Of a DNA stretch of 64,000 bases, positions 25,723 through 34,319 are shown piece after piece. The DNA comes from Lachnospiraceae bacterium (GTDB lineage: Bacteria > Bacillota > Clostridia > Lachnospirales > Lachnospiraceae). The stretch lies in contig JAETQH010000006.1 in assembly GCA_021770785.1 (NCBI GenBank), positions 54,497-118,496 of the forward strand, given 5' to 3'. The first letter of the stretch is position 1. Each line of letters opens with the position of its first letter. A program made the position numbers and the translations under genes. Below the pieces are notes generated by a model. That model searched no databases, was not told the origin of the DNA, and saw only the letters and a program-made list of their open reading frames with translations.

Positions 25723-27840
25723 TTATGTGAAAGATAAAAACGTATCTATTTCTAAGGGTTTTTCGCCCATCAATTCCCCGCTCCGCTCATCCGGCTGGGA
25801 AAAGCCTACGTAAAACCGGAACTGTTTTCCCTCCACAAGGCGCTTTCCTTCCCCGTCAATCACTGTAAATGCGTTCTCCGGAAGTGCCGCCTGAATCTCC
25901 TTTTCCTCTCCCGCCAAAAGAGACACTCTTTCAAATGCGCAGAGAGAAGGATTGGGCGTATCGTCAGGGGAATCCGTTTTCTTTACATAAATTTGCAACA
26001 CCTCTTCTATGTCGGCGCTCCCCTCATTTTTAATATCCGCACAGATACAGTATTTCCCCGAACCCTCCGGTCTTTCCGTAACCTCCGCAGAAAGCACCTT
26101 TGCCTTACCATAGGTCAGTCCGAAACCGAAGGGATACTGTGCTTTCCCCTCCATATAACGGTAGGTTCTTCCCTTCATGGAATAGTCCGTAAATTCCGGC
26201 AGTTCCTCTAAATTTTCATAAAAAGTCACCGGAAGTTTTCCCGAGGGGGAGACTTCTCCGAACAATACCTTGGCAGCGGCATTTCCGCCCTGTCCGCCGG
26301 GATACCACAGCTGCAAAATAGCATCAAAATGCACTGCGGCATAACTTAAATCTAAATCGCTCCCCGCCATCATACAGAGCACAACCGGAGTTCCCGTCTC
26401 CGCCACTGCCTCCATCAAAAGCCGCTGGGACTCCGGCAGCAGCAGATCCCTTTTATCCCCGGAGGCATAACTGTTTCCGGTATCTCCCTCTTCTCCCTCT
26501 AACGTCTCGTCTAACCCAAGGCACAACAGCACCACATCACTGTGTTCCGCCACAATCTGTGCCTCCGTCAGGCGGTCCTGCTGCATGGCAAGAGATTCCG
26601 TGCGGTCTTTAAACAAATCACAGCCAATGGAGGTAAGTACCCGCACCTCATCTCCTAAATAGCGGATAACACCCTCCTGCACCGTCACATATTCCGACGA
26701 TGTTCCGTGATAATTTCCGATTAAGGCTGCCCGGCTGTCTGCATTTGGCCCGATGATTCCCAGGGTCTTTATTTTTTCTTTTTTCAGCGGGAGAATCCCG
26801 TTGTTTTTCAGCAAAACAAAGCTTTCTGCCGCTGCCTTTTCCGAAAGGGCAAGGTGTTCTCTGCATTCCACCGTCTCATAGGGAATGGCATCATACTCGC
26901 TGCCGTCAAAAAGCCCTAAGAGATACCGGGTGGTATAAAGCCTCACTGCCGCCTCTGTTATGGTCTCCTCCGTTACCAGCCCCTCCTGACAGGCACTTAA
27001 AACATGCAGATAAGTGACGCCGCAGTTTAAGTCACAGCCTGCATTGATTGCCATGGCAGCCGACTCCTTCGGCGTAGACGTTATCATATGGCGCTCATGG
27101 AAATCCTGAATCGCCCAGCAATCCGATACCACATGACCCTGAAAGCCCCACTCTTCCCTTAAAATGTCCTTAAGAAGAGTTTTACTTCCACAGCAGGGTT
27201 CCCCGTTGGTGCGGTTATAAGCTCCCATCACAGACTCCACTTCCGCCTCTTTTACAAGTGCCTCAAATGCCGGAAGATAAGTTTCCCTCAAATCCTTTTT
27301 CGTCACCACGGCATCAAACTCATGGCGCAGTGCCTCCGGTCCGGAATGTACCGCAAAATGCTTCGCACAGGCCGCCGCTTTCATGGTAGCTCCCTCTCCC
27401 TGCAGTCCCTTCACATAAGAAACTCCAAGGCGCCCGGTCAGATACGGGTCCTCCCCGTAGGTCTCATGGCCTCTGCCCCACCTTGGATCACGGAAAATAT
27501 TCACATTGGGAGCCCAGAAGGTCAGTCCTTTGTAAATATCCCTGTCATTCTTCGCGGCATATTCGTTATACTTTGCCCTGCCTTCCGTGGAAACCACATC
27601 TCCCACTTCTCTTACTAATTGTGTGTCAAAGGTAGCTGCCAATCCGATGGCCTGGGGAAATACCGTTGCCTGCCCCGCCCGTGCCACACCGTGCAGCGCC
27701 TCATTCCACCAGTTGTATGCCGGAATCCCCAGCCTTTTTATAGGCGGTGCGTCATATCTCAATTGGCTTGCCCGCTCCTCCAATGTCATTTTTCCCACCA
27801 ATTCTTCCGCTTTCCGTCTTGCTTCTTCCCTGTTCATCAT
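25723..27840 (-). CDS. Glycoside hydrolase family 3 beta-xylosidase
   Basis: A 705-residue GH3 enzyme of the xylosidase branch. The N-terminal segment NWWNEALHGVARAG is typical of GH3 xylosidases, the catalytic nucleophile is D240 in VVSDCWAI, and KHFAVHSGPE near 160 is the usual KH motif. A C-terminal sandwich and a fibronectin-III-like domain follow. No signal peptide is present, so it probably acts in the cytoplasm on imported xylo-oligosaccharides. It is last in the xylan locus. The assignment to beta-xylosidase rather than beta-glucosidase rests on context and the N-terminal motif. Confidence 0.9.
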   Translation of the reverse strand: MMNREEARRKAEELVGKMTLEERASQLRYDAPPIKRLGIPAYNWWNEALHGVARAGQATVFPQAIGLAATFDTQLVREVGDVVSTEGRAKYNEYAAKNDRDIYKGLTFWAPNVNIFRDPRWGRGHETYGEDPYLTGRLGVSYVKGLQGEGATMKAAACAKHFAVHSGPEALRHEFDAVVTKKDLRETYLPAFEALVKEAEVESVMGAYNRTNGEPCCGSKTLLKDILREEWGFQGHVVSDCWAIQDFHERHMITSTPKESAAMAINAGCDLNCGVTYLHVLSACQEGLVTEETITEAAVRLYTTRYLLGLFDGSEYDAIPYETVECREHLALSEKAAAESFVLLKNNGILPLKKEKIKTLGIIGPNADSRAALIGNYHGTSSEYVTVQEGVIRYLGDEVRVLTSIGCDLFKDRTESLAMQQDRLTEAQIVAEHSDVVLLCLGLDETLEGEEGDTGNSYASGDKRDLLLPESQRLLMEAVAETGTPVVLCMMAGSDLDLSYAAVHFDAILQLWYPGGQGGNAAAKVLFGEVSPSGKLPVTFYENLEELPEFTDYSMKGRTYRYMEGKAQYPFGFGLTYGKAKVLSAEVTERPEGSGKYCICADIKNEGSADIEEVLQIYVKKTDSPDDTPNPSLCAFERVSLLAGEEKEIQAALPENAFTVIDGEGKRLVEGKQFRFYVGFSQPDERSGELMGEKPLEIDTFLSFT

Positions 27841-27869
27841 TACCTCTCCTTATTTTCTATATTTTCTTC

Positions 27870-29495
27870 CTACTCTAATCTCCGTTCTAATTCCCTCTGC
27901 ATTTCTTCAAAAAAAATCTCCGGCTGACAGGCCTTATAGTTTTCCATGTAAGTCTGCCACCTTTCTTCAAAATCTTCTGTCATTACCACCTGGGGCAGAT
28001 ATTCATGCTTTACTTCCTCCATTTTCTTCCAGACGCTCACTGCCTGAGTCTCTGTGGTAAGCACATCCGAATAGGAATACATGGGATACCAGGGTCCCGG
28101 TTTCTCATTGGTACCCAGCATATCCACATAATTTTTACATCCGTAAGCCGTCAGGCATTCCCTCACATCCTCCGGCAGTGCACAAAAAAATTCTTCCGGC
28201 TGATACTCCGGGGAAAAGGCGTTGATTCCGTCCCCGCAGATTCCTTCAAACCGCGGGAAGTAGGGATAATAACAAAAATGAGTTGCCCGGTACTCTGCAT
28301 TTCCGGCATTTTCCCGCTGCTCCTTCGTACAATAATAAACACCGTTTTCGTTCACCTCATAATCCACTCCCTCAATGCCCCAGAAACGCAGCTTTGCCAC
28401 CTCTTCGTCAAGAAGGTCATTAATGAACTGAAATGCGCCCTCCACGTCATCGCACCCCACGGTAACGGAAATTCCGCTGGCCGCACTGATTTCATTCCCC
28501 CTCTTAATATGCCACTGGTTTTTTATCCCCTCTTCCATAGTGACGGGCAAGGGGACATATCCGCAGCCCATAGCTGCCATCCGCTCTAAGGAAACATCCA
28601 CATCATAGAAAAACTGCCACCACTGATCCACCATACCAAGGACTCTGCCGGAGGCTAATTTCTCAAGATATTCCCTGTAAGTCTGGGTAAAAGATTCCGG
28701 GTCCAACATACCCTTTTGATATTCCTGATTGAGAATCTGAAAATATTTTTTTGCCGTGGGAGTGACATTGTAATCCTGCACCGTTTTTGTCTGCGGGTCC
28801 ACCACACAGCTTCCGACGTTAGGATAACCGTCTAAAAACTGCGGCGGATTTTCCAGACAAAAATAACGCCAGTCATCACACAGGAGTGTGAAGGGGATAT
28901 TGGTTTCCCCTGTCTCCATACGGGGATTCGCTGCCATATAATCCTCTATCAGTGCGAAATATTCTTCTACGGTATGTATCTTCGGATAACCCGCCCATTT
29001 TAAAACTCTAGTCTGTATCCAGAAAGCCTCTCCCTCATGTACAAGTTCCGGCGCCTCTCCCTGCACAACGCCAAACTGCGGCATCCAGTAAATATGACCG
29101 TCCGGCTGCCGCAATTTATCCCACTCTTCATCTGCCATATAATTTCGGATATTCGGATAATCCTCCCAGTACGCATCAATGGGAACCAGTGCCTCCGCCT
29201 CATAGAGCATTGCATTTCCAATCATGAAATCCGGATATTCACCGCTTGCAATATAAGAGCCCGTTGCCTCATCCGCCGTCTGTCCTGTCAGCCAGATTTC
29301 CCGGCACTTTGCCCCGGTCAGCTTTGCAATCTCATTTTCTATCACATTTTCTTCATCACGTACCGCACCCGGCACCGAAAAAAAAGCGGTATATTCCCTG
29401 ATTTTTTCTTCTCTTTCATTTTCCTGCCAGCTTACAGCACAAAGAGCTGCGGCTGCAAGCAATAATATTCCGGCATGTTTTATTTCTTTTTTCAT
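27870..29495 (-). CDS. Extracellular solute-binding protein (second copy, no clear lipobox)
   Basis: A 541-residue sugar-binding protein that is clearly paralogous to the one at 34320 (shared pieces such as TGAKCREIWLTGQ and DGHIYWMPQFG). The N terminus has a hydrophobic stretch (GILLLAAAALCAV), but the residue before Cys is Leu, so the lipobox is poor and it may stay anchored by an uncleaved helix. AGAGGTG precedes the ATG by 5 bases. It lies between GH43 and GH3 without its own permeases, and could serve the same permease pair for another oligosaccharide. Confidence 0.9.
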   Translation of the reverse strand: MKKEIKHAGILLLAAAALCAVSWQENEREEKIREYTAFFSVPGAVRDEENVIENEIAKLTGAKCREIWLTGQTADEATGSYIASGEYPDFMIGNAMLYEAEALVPIDAYWEDYPNIRNYMADEEWDKLRQPDGHIYWMPQFGVVQGEAPELVHEGEAFWIQTRVLKWAGYPKIHTVEEYFALIEDYMAANPRMETGETNIPFTLLCDDWRYFCLENPPQFLDGYPNVGSCVVDPQTKTVQDYNVTPTAKKYFQILNQEYQKGMLDPESFTQTYREYLEKLASGRVLGMVDQWWQFFYDVDVSLERMAAMGCGYVPLPVTMEEGIKNQWHIKRGNEISAASGISVTVGCDDVEGAFQFINDLLDEEVAKLRFWGIEGVDYEVNENGVYYCTKEQRENAGNAEYRATHFCYYPYFPRFEGICGDGINAFSPEYQPEEFFCALPEDVRECLTAYGCKNYVDMLGTNEKPGPWYPMYSYSDVLTTETQAVSVWKKMEEVKHEYLPQVVMTEDFEERWQTYMENYKACQPEIFFEEMQRELERRLE

Positions 29496-29568
29496 GGCTG
29501 CACCTCTTTCTTCTCTTATTATACCGGGTGCAGCCGCCTACAGCAACCTCTCTCCGAAACTATTACAA

Positions 29569-29593
29569 CGAATATTAAGTTACTTAATATTCG
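29569..29593. repeat. Perfect palindrome across the GH43 stop codon
   Basis: CGAATATTAAG and CTTAATATTCG flank a 3-base loop. The GH43 stop codon lies inside the 3' arm. The stem is A/T-rich and has no T run after it, so termination is doubtful; RNA processing or a protein site is possible. Confidence 0.6.
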
Positions 29594-31146
29594 CTGTACG
29601 ATATCCCCTCACAGGAAAAATGGAGGAAATCTGCAAAATGGCTGCTTTCCTTTCTGTTTGCAGAGACATACATTCCCAGTGTACAGCCGGTAAATCCTCC
29701 GGTGGCCTCCGTACTAAAGCCCCGCATGTCAACGCCCTGCGCAACGGTGCATGTCTCCTGCTCCTCCACCTGAATATACCAGTCCGTCTCCTGTCCGCGG
29801 CTTATCATGATAAGTTCTGCTCTTCCCTCCGCAATACTCTGCTCCGCAACAACCTCCGTTTTTCCCTTCTGACAGGAAATCAGGGAAATCCACGGCTTTT
29901 TCTCCCGGTAGGTTTTCACTAGGCGAAGATGATTTTCCTCGTTGCACATTACCGCAATCCCGGCTTCCTCTGTTTCCTCTCCCTCGAAAAATTCCATCAG
30001 TGCCGCCAGACGGAATTCATATTCCTGCTGTCTGAGGCAGACATAAGAAGGGCTTTCCCTGTCCGTAAGCGTCTCTTTCCCCGCATAGATCCGGAGGCTT
30101 CCCTCCCGCTCCGTAAGCGTATAGCGCTCCGTTTTGGGATTGCGGAGCGCCATAAAGCAATGGGGCAGCTTCTTCCCATAGAAATGCCAGCTCTGTGCCG
30201 GAGAAATCTGCCGCTCCGGCTCTCCGGGCAGTTCTACAGCATCTTCCAGCCTGCCAAGCCCCGGATTAATCACCGGCCAGTCCTCTTCCCAGGACACCTT
30301 TGCCAGATAGGTGTCTCTGCCTGTGTTTCCGTATCCTTCCCACCTTCTTGCCGCTATCATCACAATGTACCAGTTTCCGTGGCCGTCCTCCACCAAATCG
30401 CCATGGCCTGCCGCCACCACGGGATATGCCGCGCCAAGATTGCGGTGGGTAAAAATGGGATTTCTTTTGCAGCCCTCATAAGGCCCCCAAAGCTCCCTGC
30501 TCCTGGCTGCGGAGATGGCATGTTCCATGGCAGTTCCGCCCTCAGCGTGTATCAGATAATACCAGCCGTCTTTTTTGTAAAGATGGGGACCTTCCGGCCA
30601 GATGGCATGATGTACGGCGCCCTTCCAGATTTTTTTGCTCTCTCCCGTCAGCTTCATCTTTTCCAAATCCAGCTCCTGCAGCCAGATTTCCCAGTCTCCG
30701 TTGTAGCGGACACCGGACTGGTTAGGCCGTGTCCCCACATAATAACATTTGCCGTCCTCATCAAAGAAAAGGCTGGGGTCGATGCCCTGCGCCGCCTCTC
30801 CCAGATAATAGGGCTCTGACCAGGGACCCTGGGGGTTTTCTGCCGTCACTAGAAAATTCCCTCCGCCGGAGATATTTGTAGTAATCATATAAAAGGTTCC
30901 GTTATAATAACGCAGCGTGGGGGCATAGATACCGTCCGAATGGCCGCAGCCCTCAAGGGGCAGCTGCGATTCCCGTTCCAGTACATTTCCAATCTGCTCC
31001 CAGTGGGCAAGATCCCGGCTGTGGTAGATGGGGACTCCCGGAAAATAGGCAAAACTGGAATTTACAATATAGTAGTCCTCCCCCACCCTGCAGATGGATG
31101 GATCCGGGGAAAATCCCGGAAGAATCGGATTTTTTGCAATATACAT
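29584..31146 (-). CDS. Glycoside hydrolase family 43 beta-xylosidase/arabinofuranosidase
   Basis: A 520-residue GH43 enzyme with a five-bladed propeller and a C-terminal lectin-like sandwich. The three catalytic carboxylates are visible: D15 in GFSPDPSI, D123 in GIDPSLFF and E185 in WPEGPHLY. No signal peptide; a cytoplasmic role on xylo-oligosaccharides or arabinosyl side chains is inferred. GGGAGG lies before the ATG. Confidence 0.92.
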   Translation of the reverse strand: MYIAKNPILPGFSPDPSICRVGEDYYIVNSSFAYFPGVPIYHSRDLAHWEQIGNVLERESQLPLEGCGHSDGIYAPTLRYYNGTFYMITTNISGGGNFLVTAENPQGPWSEPYYLGEAAQGIDPSLFFDEDGKCYYVGTRPNQSGVRYNGDWEIWLQELDLEKMKLTGESKKIWKGAVHHAIWPEGPHLYKKDGWYYLIHAEGGTAMEHAISAARSRELWGPYEGCKRNPIFTHRNLGAAYPVVAAGHGDLVEDGHGNWYIVMIAARRWEGYGNTGRDTYLAKVSWEEDWPVINPGLGRLEDAVELPGEPERQISPAQSWHFYGKKLPHCFMALRNPKTERYTLTEREGSLRIYAGKETLTDRESPSYVCLRQQEYEFRLAALMEFFEGEETEEAGIAVMCNEENHLRLVKTYREKKPWISLISCQKGKTEVVAEQSIAEGRAELIMISRGQETDWYIQVEEQETCTVAQGVDMRGFSTEATGGFTGCTLGMYVSANRKESSHFADFLHFSCEGISYSEY

Positions 31147-31163
31147 GTCATGTGTCCTCCCTT

Positions 31164-32318
31164 TTATTTATAAATCCGGTAGTTTCCGCTCAGCGCTAAA
31201 AATGCAAAAAAATACAGGCAGTTATCGTAGTATCTCCGTTTCCCGGTGCGCAAAGGCGTGTTCCAGAAACGCCGGATACACTCCTTCGCATTTTTGCTCT
31301 CAGCTATCAGGCCTGCCTGTGCATTTGTGGCAATCATTGCCACAGGATGCAGCGCCTTTCCCGGAAGAACCGTTCCGTCCACAGCAAAAATGCCATCCCG
31401 ATCCTCTTCCTCTAAGGTTTCACAGAAAAATCCCAACAGCCGCTCCGCCTCTGCCACTGCCCAGTCATCCGCTCCAAACCATTCATAGTCTAAGGCAATG
31501 TTGGCAATGGTCCGGTAGGCGTCACTGTAATACCAGTCGTGCCTGCCGCCCCAGATTTCTTCCCCTCCCACGTAAGGGGTACCGTCAAAATGAGCATACT
31601 CTGCCATCAGTCCGGTCACCGGATGACATGCTTTTTTCAGATACGCACGGCTCGCCTCCGCCGCCTTTGCAAAAAACTCTCTGTCCTCCTCCCACGCCCA
31701 TTTTGCAAACAGTTCATAGAAATGGGGCAAATGGTAGGAGGGGTCTGTAAAATCCACCTCCGTCACAAACCGGATGAGCTTATTTTCCCCGTCCCACATG
31801 GCACGGCCCGCCGTTCCCTTTTCCCCTTTATGAATGCAGGTGTGCAGCAGCTCCTTTGCCTCTCGCTCATAATCAAAGATTCCGGTTCCATTTCCCCAGC
31901 GGTGGGCGGCAAAAAACAGCGCCATGGCAAAAAATTCTTCTCCGTCCGGGGCGGCGCCATAGGCATTTTTCCTGCCGTCCGTCCGGCAGGACCAGGCAAA
32001 ATACCCGGCGTTCTCCCCCTCTTCCAGATACATATAGGTTCTCGCCCATTTCCAGAGACGGTCAAATTCTTCTTTCCGGTTCATCTGGACACACATCATC
32101 ATGCCGTAGGACATTCCCTCGGTGCGGACATCATGATTTCCGGTATCTTCCATGTATCCCATGTCCTCCCCCACCGGATGATAGAGACGTTCTTCCCTGT
32201 TTCCGTAAAACAAAGTCTCAAAAATTTCTTTTTTCCGCTTTTCGATTTCTTCGGAAGAATACCCCAATGCGGCAAAGGCATTGCGGTAGTTCCCTGTCTC
32301 AAATGCTCCCTGTCTCAC
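31164..32318 (-). CDS. Glycoside hydrolase family 8 reducing-end xylose-releasing exo-oligoxylanase
   Basis: A 384-residue GH8 enzyme without signal peptide, the size of the Rex exo-oligoxylanases. Probable catalytic residues are E67 in RTEGMSYGM (acid) and an Asp in HDWYYSDAYR (D261 or D266, base), with D125 in GAAPDGEEFF completing the pocket. Rex enzymes cut xylose from the reducing end of short xylo-oligosaccharides, in line with an intracellular role. The start is GTG with AGGAGG 9 bases upstream and overlaps the permease stop. Confidence 0.9.
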   Translation of the reverse strand: MRQGAFETGNYRNAFAALGYSSEEIEKRKKEIFETLFYGNREERLYHPVGEDMGYMEDTGNHDVRTEGMSYGMMMCVQMNRKEEFDRLWKWARTYMYLEEGENAGYFAWSCRTDGRKNAYGAAPDGEEFFAMALFFAAHRWGNGTGIFDYEREAKELLHTCIHKGEKGTAGRAMWDGENKLIRFVTEVDFTDPSYHLPHFYELFAKWAWEEDREFFAKAAEASRAYLKKACHPVTGLMAEYAHFDGTPYVGGEEIWGGRHDWYYSDAYRTIANIALDYEWFGADDWAVAEAERLLGFFCETLEEEDRDGIFAVDGTVLPGKALHPVAMIATNAQAGLIAESKNAKECIRRFWNTPLRTGKRRYYDNCLYFFAFLALSGNYRIYK

Positions 32319-33214
32319 TCTTTTACTCCTCCTATGGTAAGTCCTGTCACAAAGTATCTCTGTAAGAAAGGATAAAGGCAGATAATGGGCAGCATGGTAA
32401 GTATGGTTGCCGCTGCCCGCACAGAAGTAGGCGTTACCGCTCCCGCAGCATTTTTCATTGCCTCCACGGAATTGCCCTGATTGGTAACGGAGGACAACAA
32501 TTTCATCAGTTCGTACTGTAAGGTGGTCAGATTTGCACTCATACGGTTATAGAGCATGGCGTCAAACCAGGAGTTCCACTGTCCCACCGCCACAAAAAGC
32601 GCTACCGTGGCATAAACCGGTTTACACAGCGGGGAAATGATTTTCCAGAATACCGTCATATAACCTGCCCCGTCTAACTGGGCGGACTCCTCTAAACTAT
32701 CCGGAATTCCGTTCATATAGGTTCTGATGACCAGCATATTAAATGCGCTTATCATTCCGGGGATTACATAAACCCAGAAGCTGTTGGTCAGTCCCAGCCC
32801 CTTGTATACTAAAAAAGTAGGTATCATACCACCGTTTACATACATGGTGACAACCCAGAATAAGGAGAGCTGCTTTTTAAACAGGAAACGCTTTCTGCTG
32901 ACAATAAATGCCAGAATTGCATTTGCCACCAAAGCAAGCAGCGTTCCGATGACGGTTCGTGCCACCGTGATATAAGCTCCGGTCATCAGGTTTTGTTTCT
33001 GTAATACCGTAATATAATTTTTCAGGGTAAATTTTCTCGGTATCAGATAAATACCGCCCCTTAACGCATCTGTTCCGTCATTAAAGGATATTGCCAGCGT
33101 ATTTAACACCGGGTACAGTGTAATTATTACGAAAGCTACCATAAAAACGGTGTTGCACAGGACAAAAATCTTATCCCACACCGATGTTTTCCTTCTTCTT
33201 TTCTTTTCTTTCAT
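32315..33214 (-). CDS. Carbohydrate ABC transporter permease (LplC/YtcP type)
   Basis: A 299-residue inner-membrane permease with six helices. The EAA-type ATPase-contact loop is near the middle (IPDSLEESAQLDGAGY). The start at 33214 follows GGAGG by 5 bases; the upstream ATG overlaps that same site. It pairs with the permease at 33248. No ATPase gene is present in the locus; such systems usually share an MsmX/UgpC-like ATPase. Confidence 0.93.
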   Translation of the reverse strand: MKEKKRRRKTSVWDKIFVLCNTVFMVAFVIITLYPVLNTLAISFNDGTDALRGGIYLIPRKFTLKNYITVLQKQNLMTGAYITVARTVIGTLLALVANAILAFIVSRKRFLFKKQLSLFWVVTMYVNGGMIPTFLVYKGLGLTNSFWVYVIPGMISAFNMLVIRTYMNGIPDSLEESAQLDGAGYMTVFWKIISPLCKPVYATVALFVAVGQWNSWFDAMLYNRMSANLTTLQYELMKLLSSVTNQGNSVEAMKNAAGAVTPTSVRAAATILTMLPIICLYPFLQRYFVTGLTIGGVKE

Positions 33215-33247
33215 GTCGACCTCCATACTAACGTCTGTTCCTGCTTG

Positions 33248-34198
33248 TTAAAACAGGCGTTCTTCCCCATTCCTTTTTGCAATCTGATTGGCAATGACAA
33301 TCAGCACAATGCTTACGAGACTCTTAAAGATACCTGCGGCTGTACCGATGGAGAAATCATTCTGGCTGATACCCCATTTCAATACATAGATATCTATCGT
33401 CTGTGATACGCTCTGTACCAGGCCGTTTCCTAACAGATACTGGATTTCGAATCCTGCGTTCAGTACATTTCCCACATTCATTAACAGTAAAATAATAATC
33501 GTAGGTTTAATGCCCGGCAGCGTCACATACTTGATCCTCGCCCATCTTCCCGCCCCGTCGATATTAGCGGCTTCATAGAGGGAAGGATCAATCGCCGTGA
33601 TGGCTGACAGGTAGATAATGGCATTCCATCCGGTCTCTTTCCACACATTGGCAAATGCCACAATGGGCCAGAAGAATTTCGGATGTGCAAAGAAGTTCAA
33701 TGGCTGGTCTAAAATACCAAAATTCATCAGAAGTTCATTGATGATACCGGTGCTTGACAACGCATCATGTAAAATTCCCGTTACAATAATCCAGGATAAA
33801 AAGTGAGGCAGATAAGAAATGGTCTGCACCGTTTTCTTTCCCCCCGCCGATTTCACCTCGTTTAACAGGATGGCAAAGACAATCGCCATGATAAAAGTAA
33901 CTACAAGGTTAATGACGCCCATGGCTAAGGTATTGCGGATAACTTTCAGAAACGTGACATCCGAAAACAGCTGCGCAAATTTCTGCAGCCCTACAAACTG
34001 GGAATGGAGCAATCCATCCTTGGGTTTGTAATTCTGAAAAGCCATCAGCCACCCTCCTAAGGGCAGATAATAAAAAATAAATCCATAGACTACAATGATT
34101 GCCGACCAGATCAGCAGCACTTTCTGCCTTTTTATTTCTTTCCACGTAATTTTAATTTCAGGCTCTTTTATTTTTTCTTTTCTTTTTATCAAAGCCAT
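33248..34198 (-). CDS. Carbohydrate ABC transporter permease (LplB/YteP type)
   Basis: A 316-residue permease with six helices and the contact loop IDPSLYEAANIDGAGRW. Translation starts at ATG 34198 with GGAGG 5 bases upstream. It lies after the main solute-binding gene, separated by a stem-loop, and before its partner permease. Confidence 0.93.
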   Translation of the reverse strand: MALIKRKEKIKEPEIKITWKEIKRQKVLLIWSAIIVVYGFIFYYLPLGGWLMAFQNYKPKDGLLHSQFVGLQKFAQLFSDVTFLKVIRNTLAMGVINLVVTFIMAIVFAILLNEVKSAGGKKTVQTISYLPHFLSWIIVTGILHDALSSTGIINELLMNFGILDQPLNFFAHPKFFWPIVAFANVWKETGWNAIIYLSAITAIDPSLYEAANIDGAGRWARIKYVTLPGIKPTIIILLLMNVGNVLNAGFEIQYLLGNGLVQSVSQTIDIYVLKWGISQNDFSIGTAAGIFKSLVSIVLIVIANQIAKRNGEERLF

Positions 34199-34236
34199 AG
34201 TTTCCTCCATTCCCCCGGACTGTCATATATTAACAC

Positions 34237-34299
34237 AGGAAAAGCAGGTAAGATGCCCACTGTCCGTACTTCTCCCACGTACACCTTCCTGCCTTTCCT
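34237..34299 (-). other. Stem-loop between solute-binding protein and permease genes
   Basis: On the minus strand AGGAAAGGCAGG pairs with CCTGCTTTTCCT (12 bp, one G-U) around a loop that has an inner GTAC/GTAC pair. There is no T run. As in other sugar ABC operons, it may protect the upstream binding-protein mRNA and give it higher expression than the permeases. Confidence 0.55.
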
Positions 34300-34319
34300 T
34301 CTGCGGTTATCTTTTTTCT

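Noticed and set aside
29929..30819. Long open frame opposite to the GH43 gene
   Set aside because: Shadow of GH43, whose catalytic residues are all in place on the other strand; composition is atypical for a protein.
31539..32375. Long open frame opposite to the GH8 gene
   Set aside because: Shadow frame without RBS; the GH8 gene on the minus strand is fully supported.
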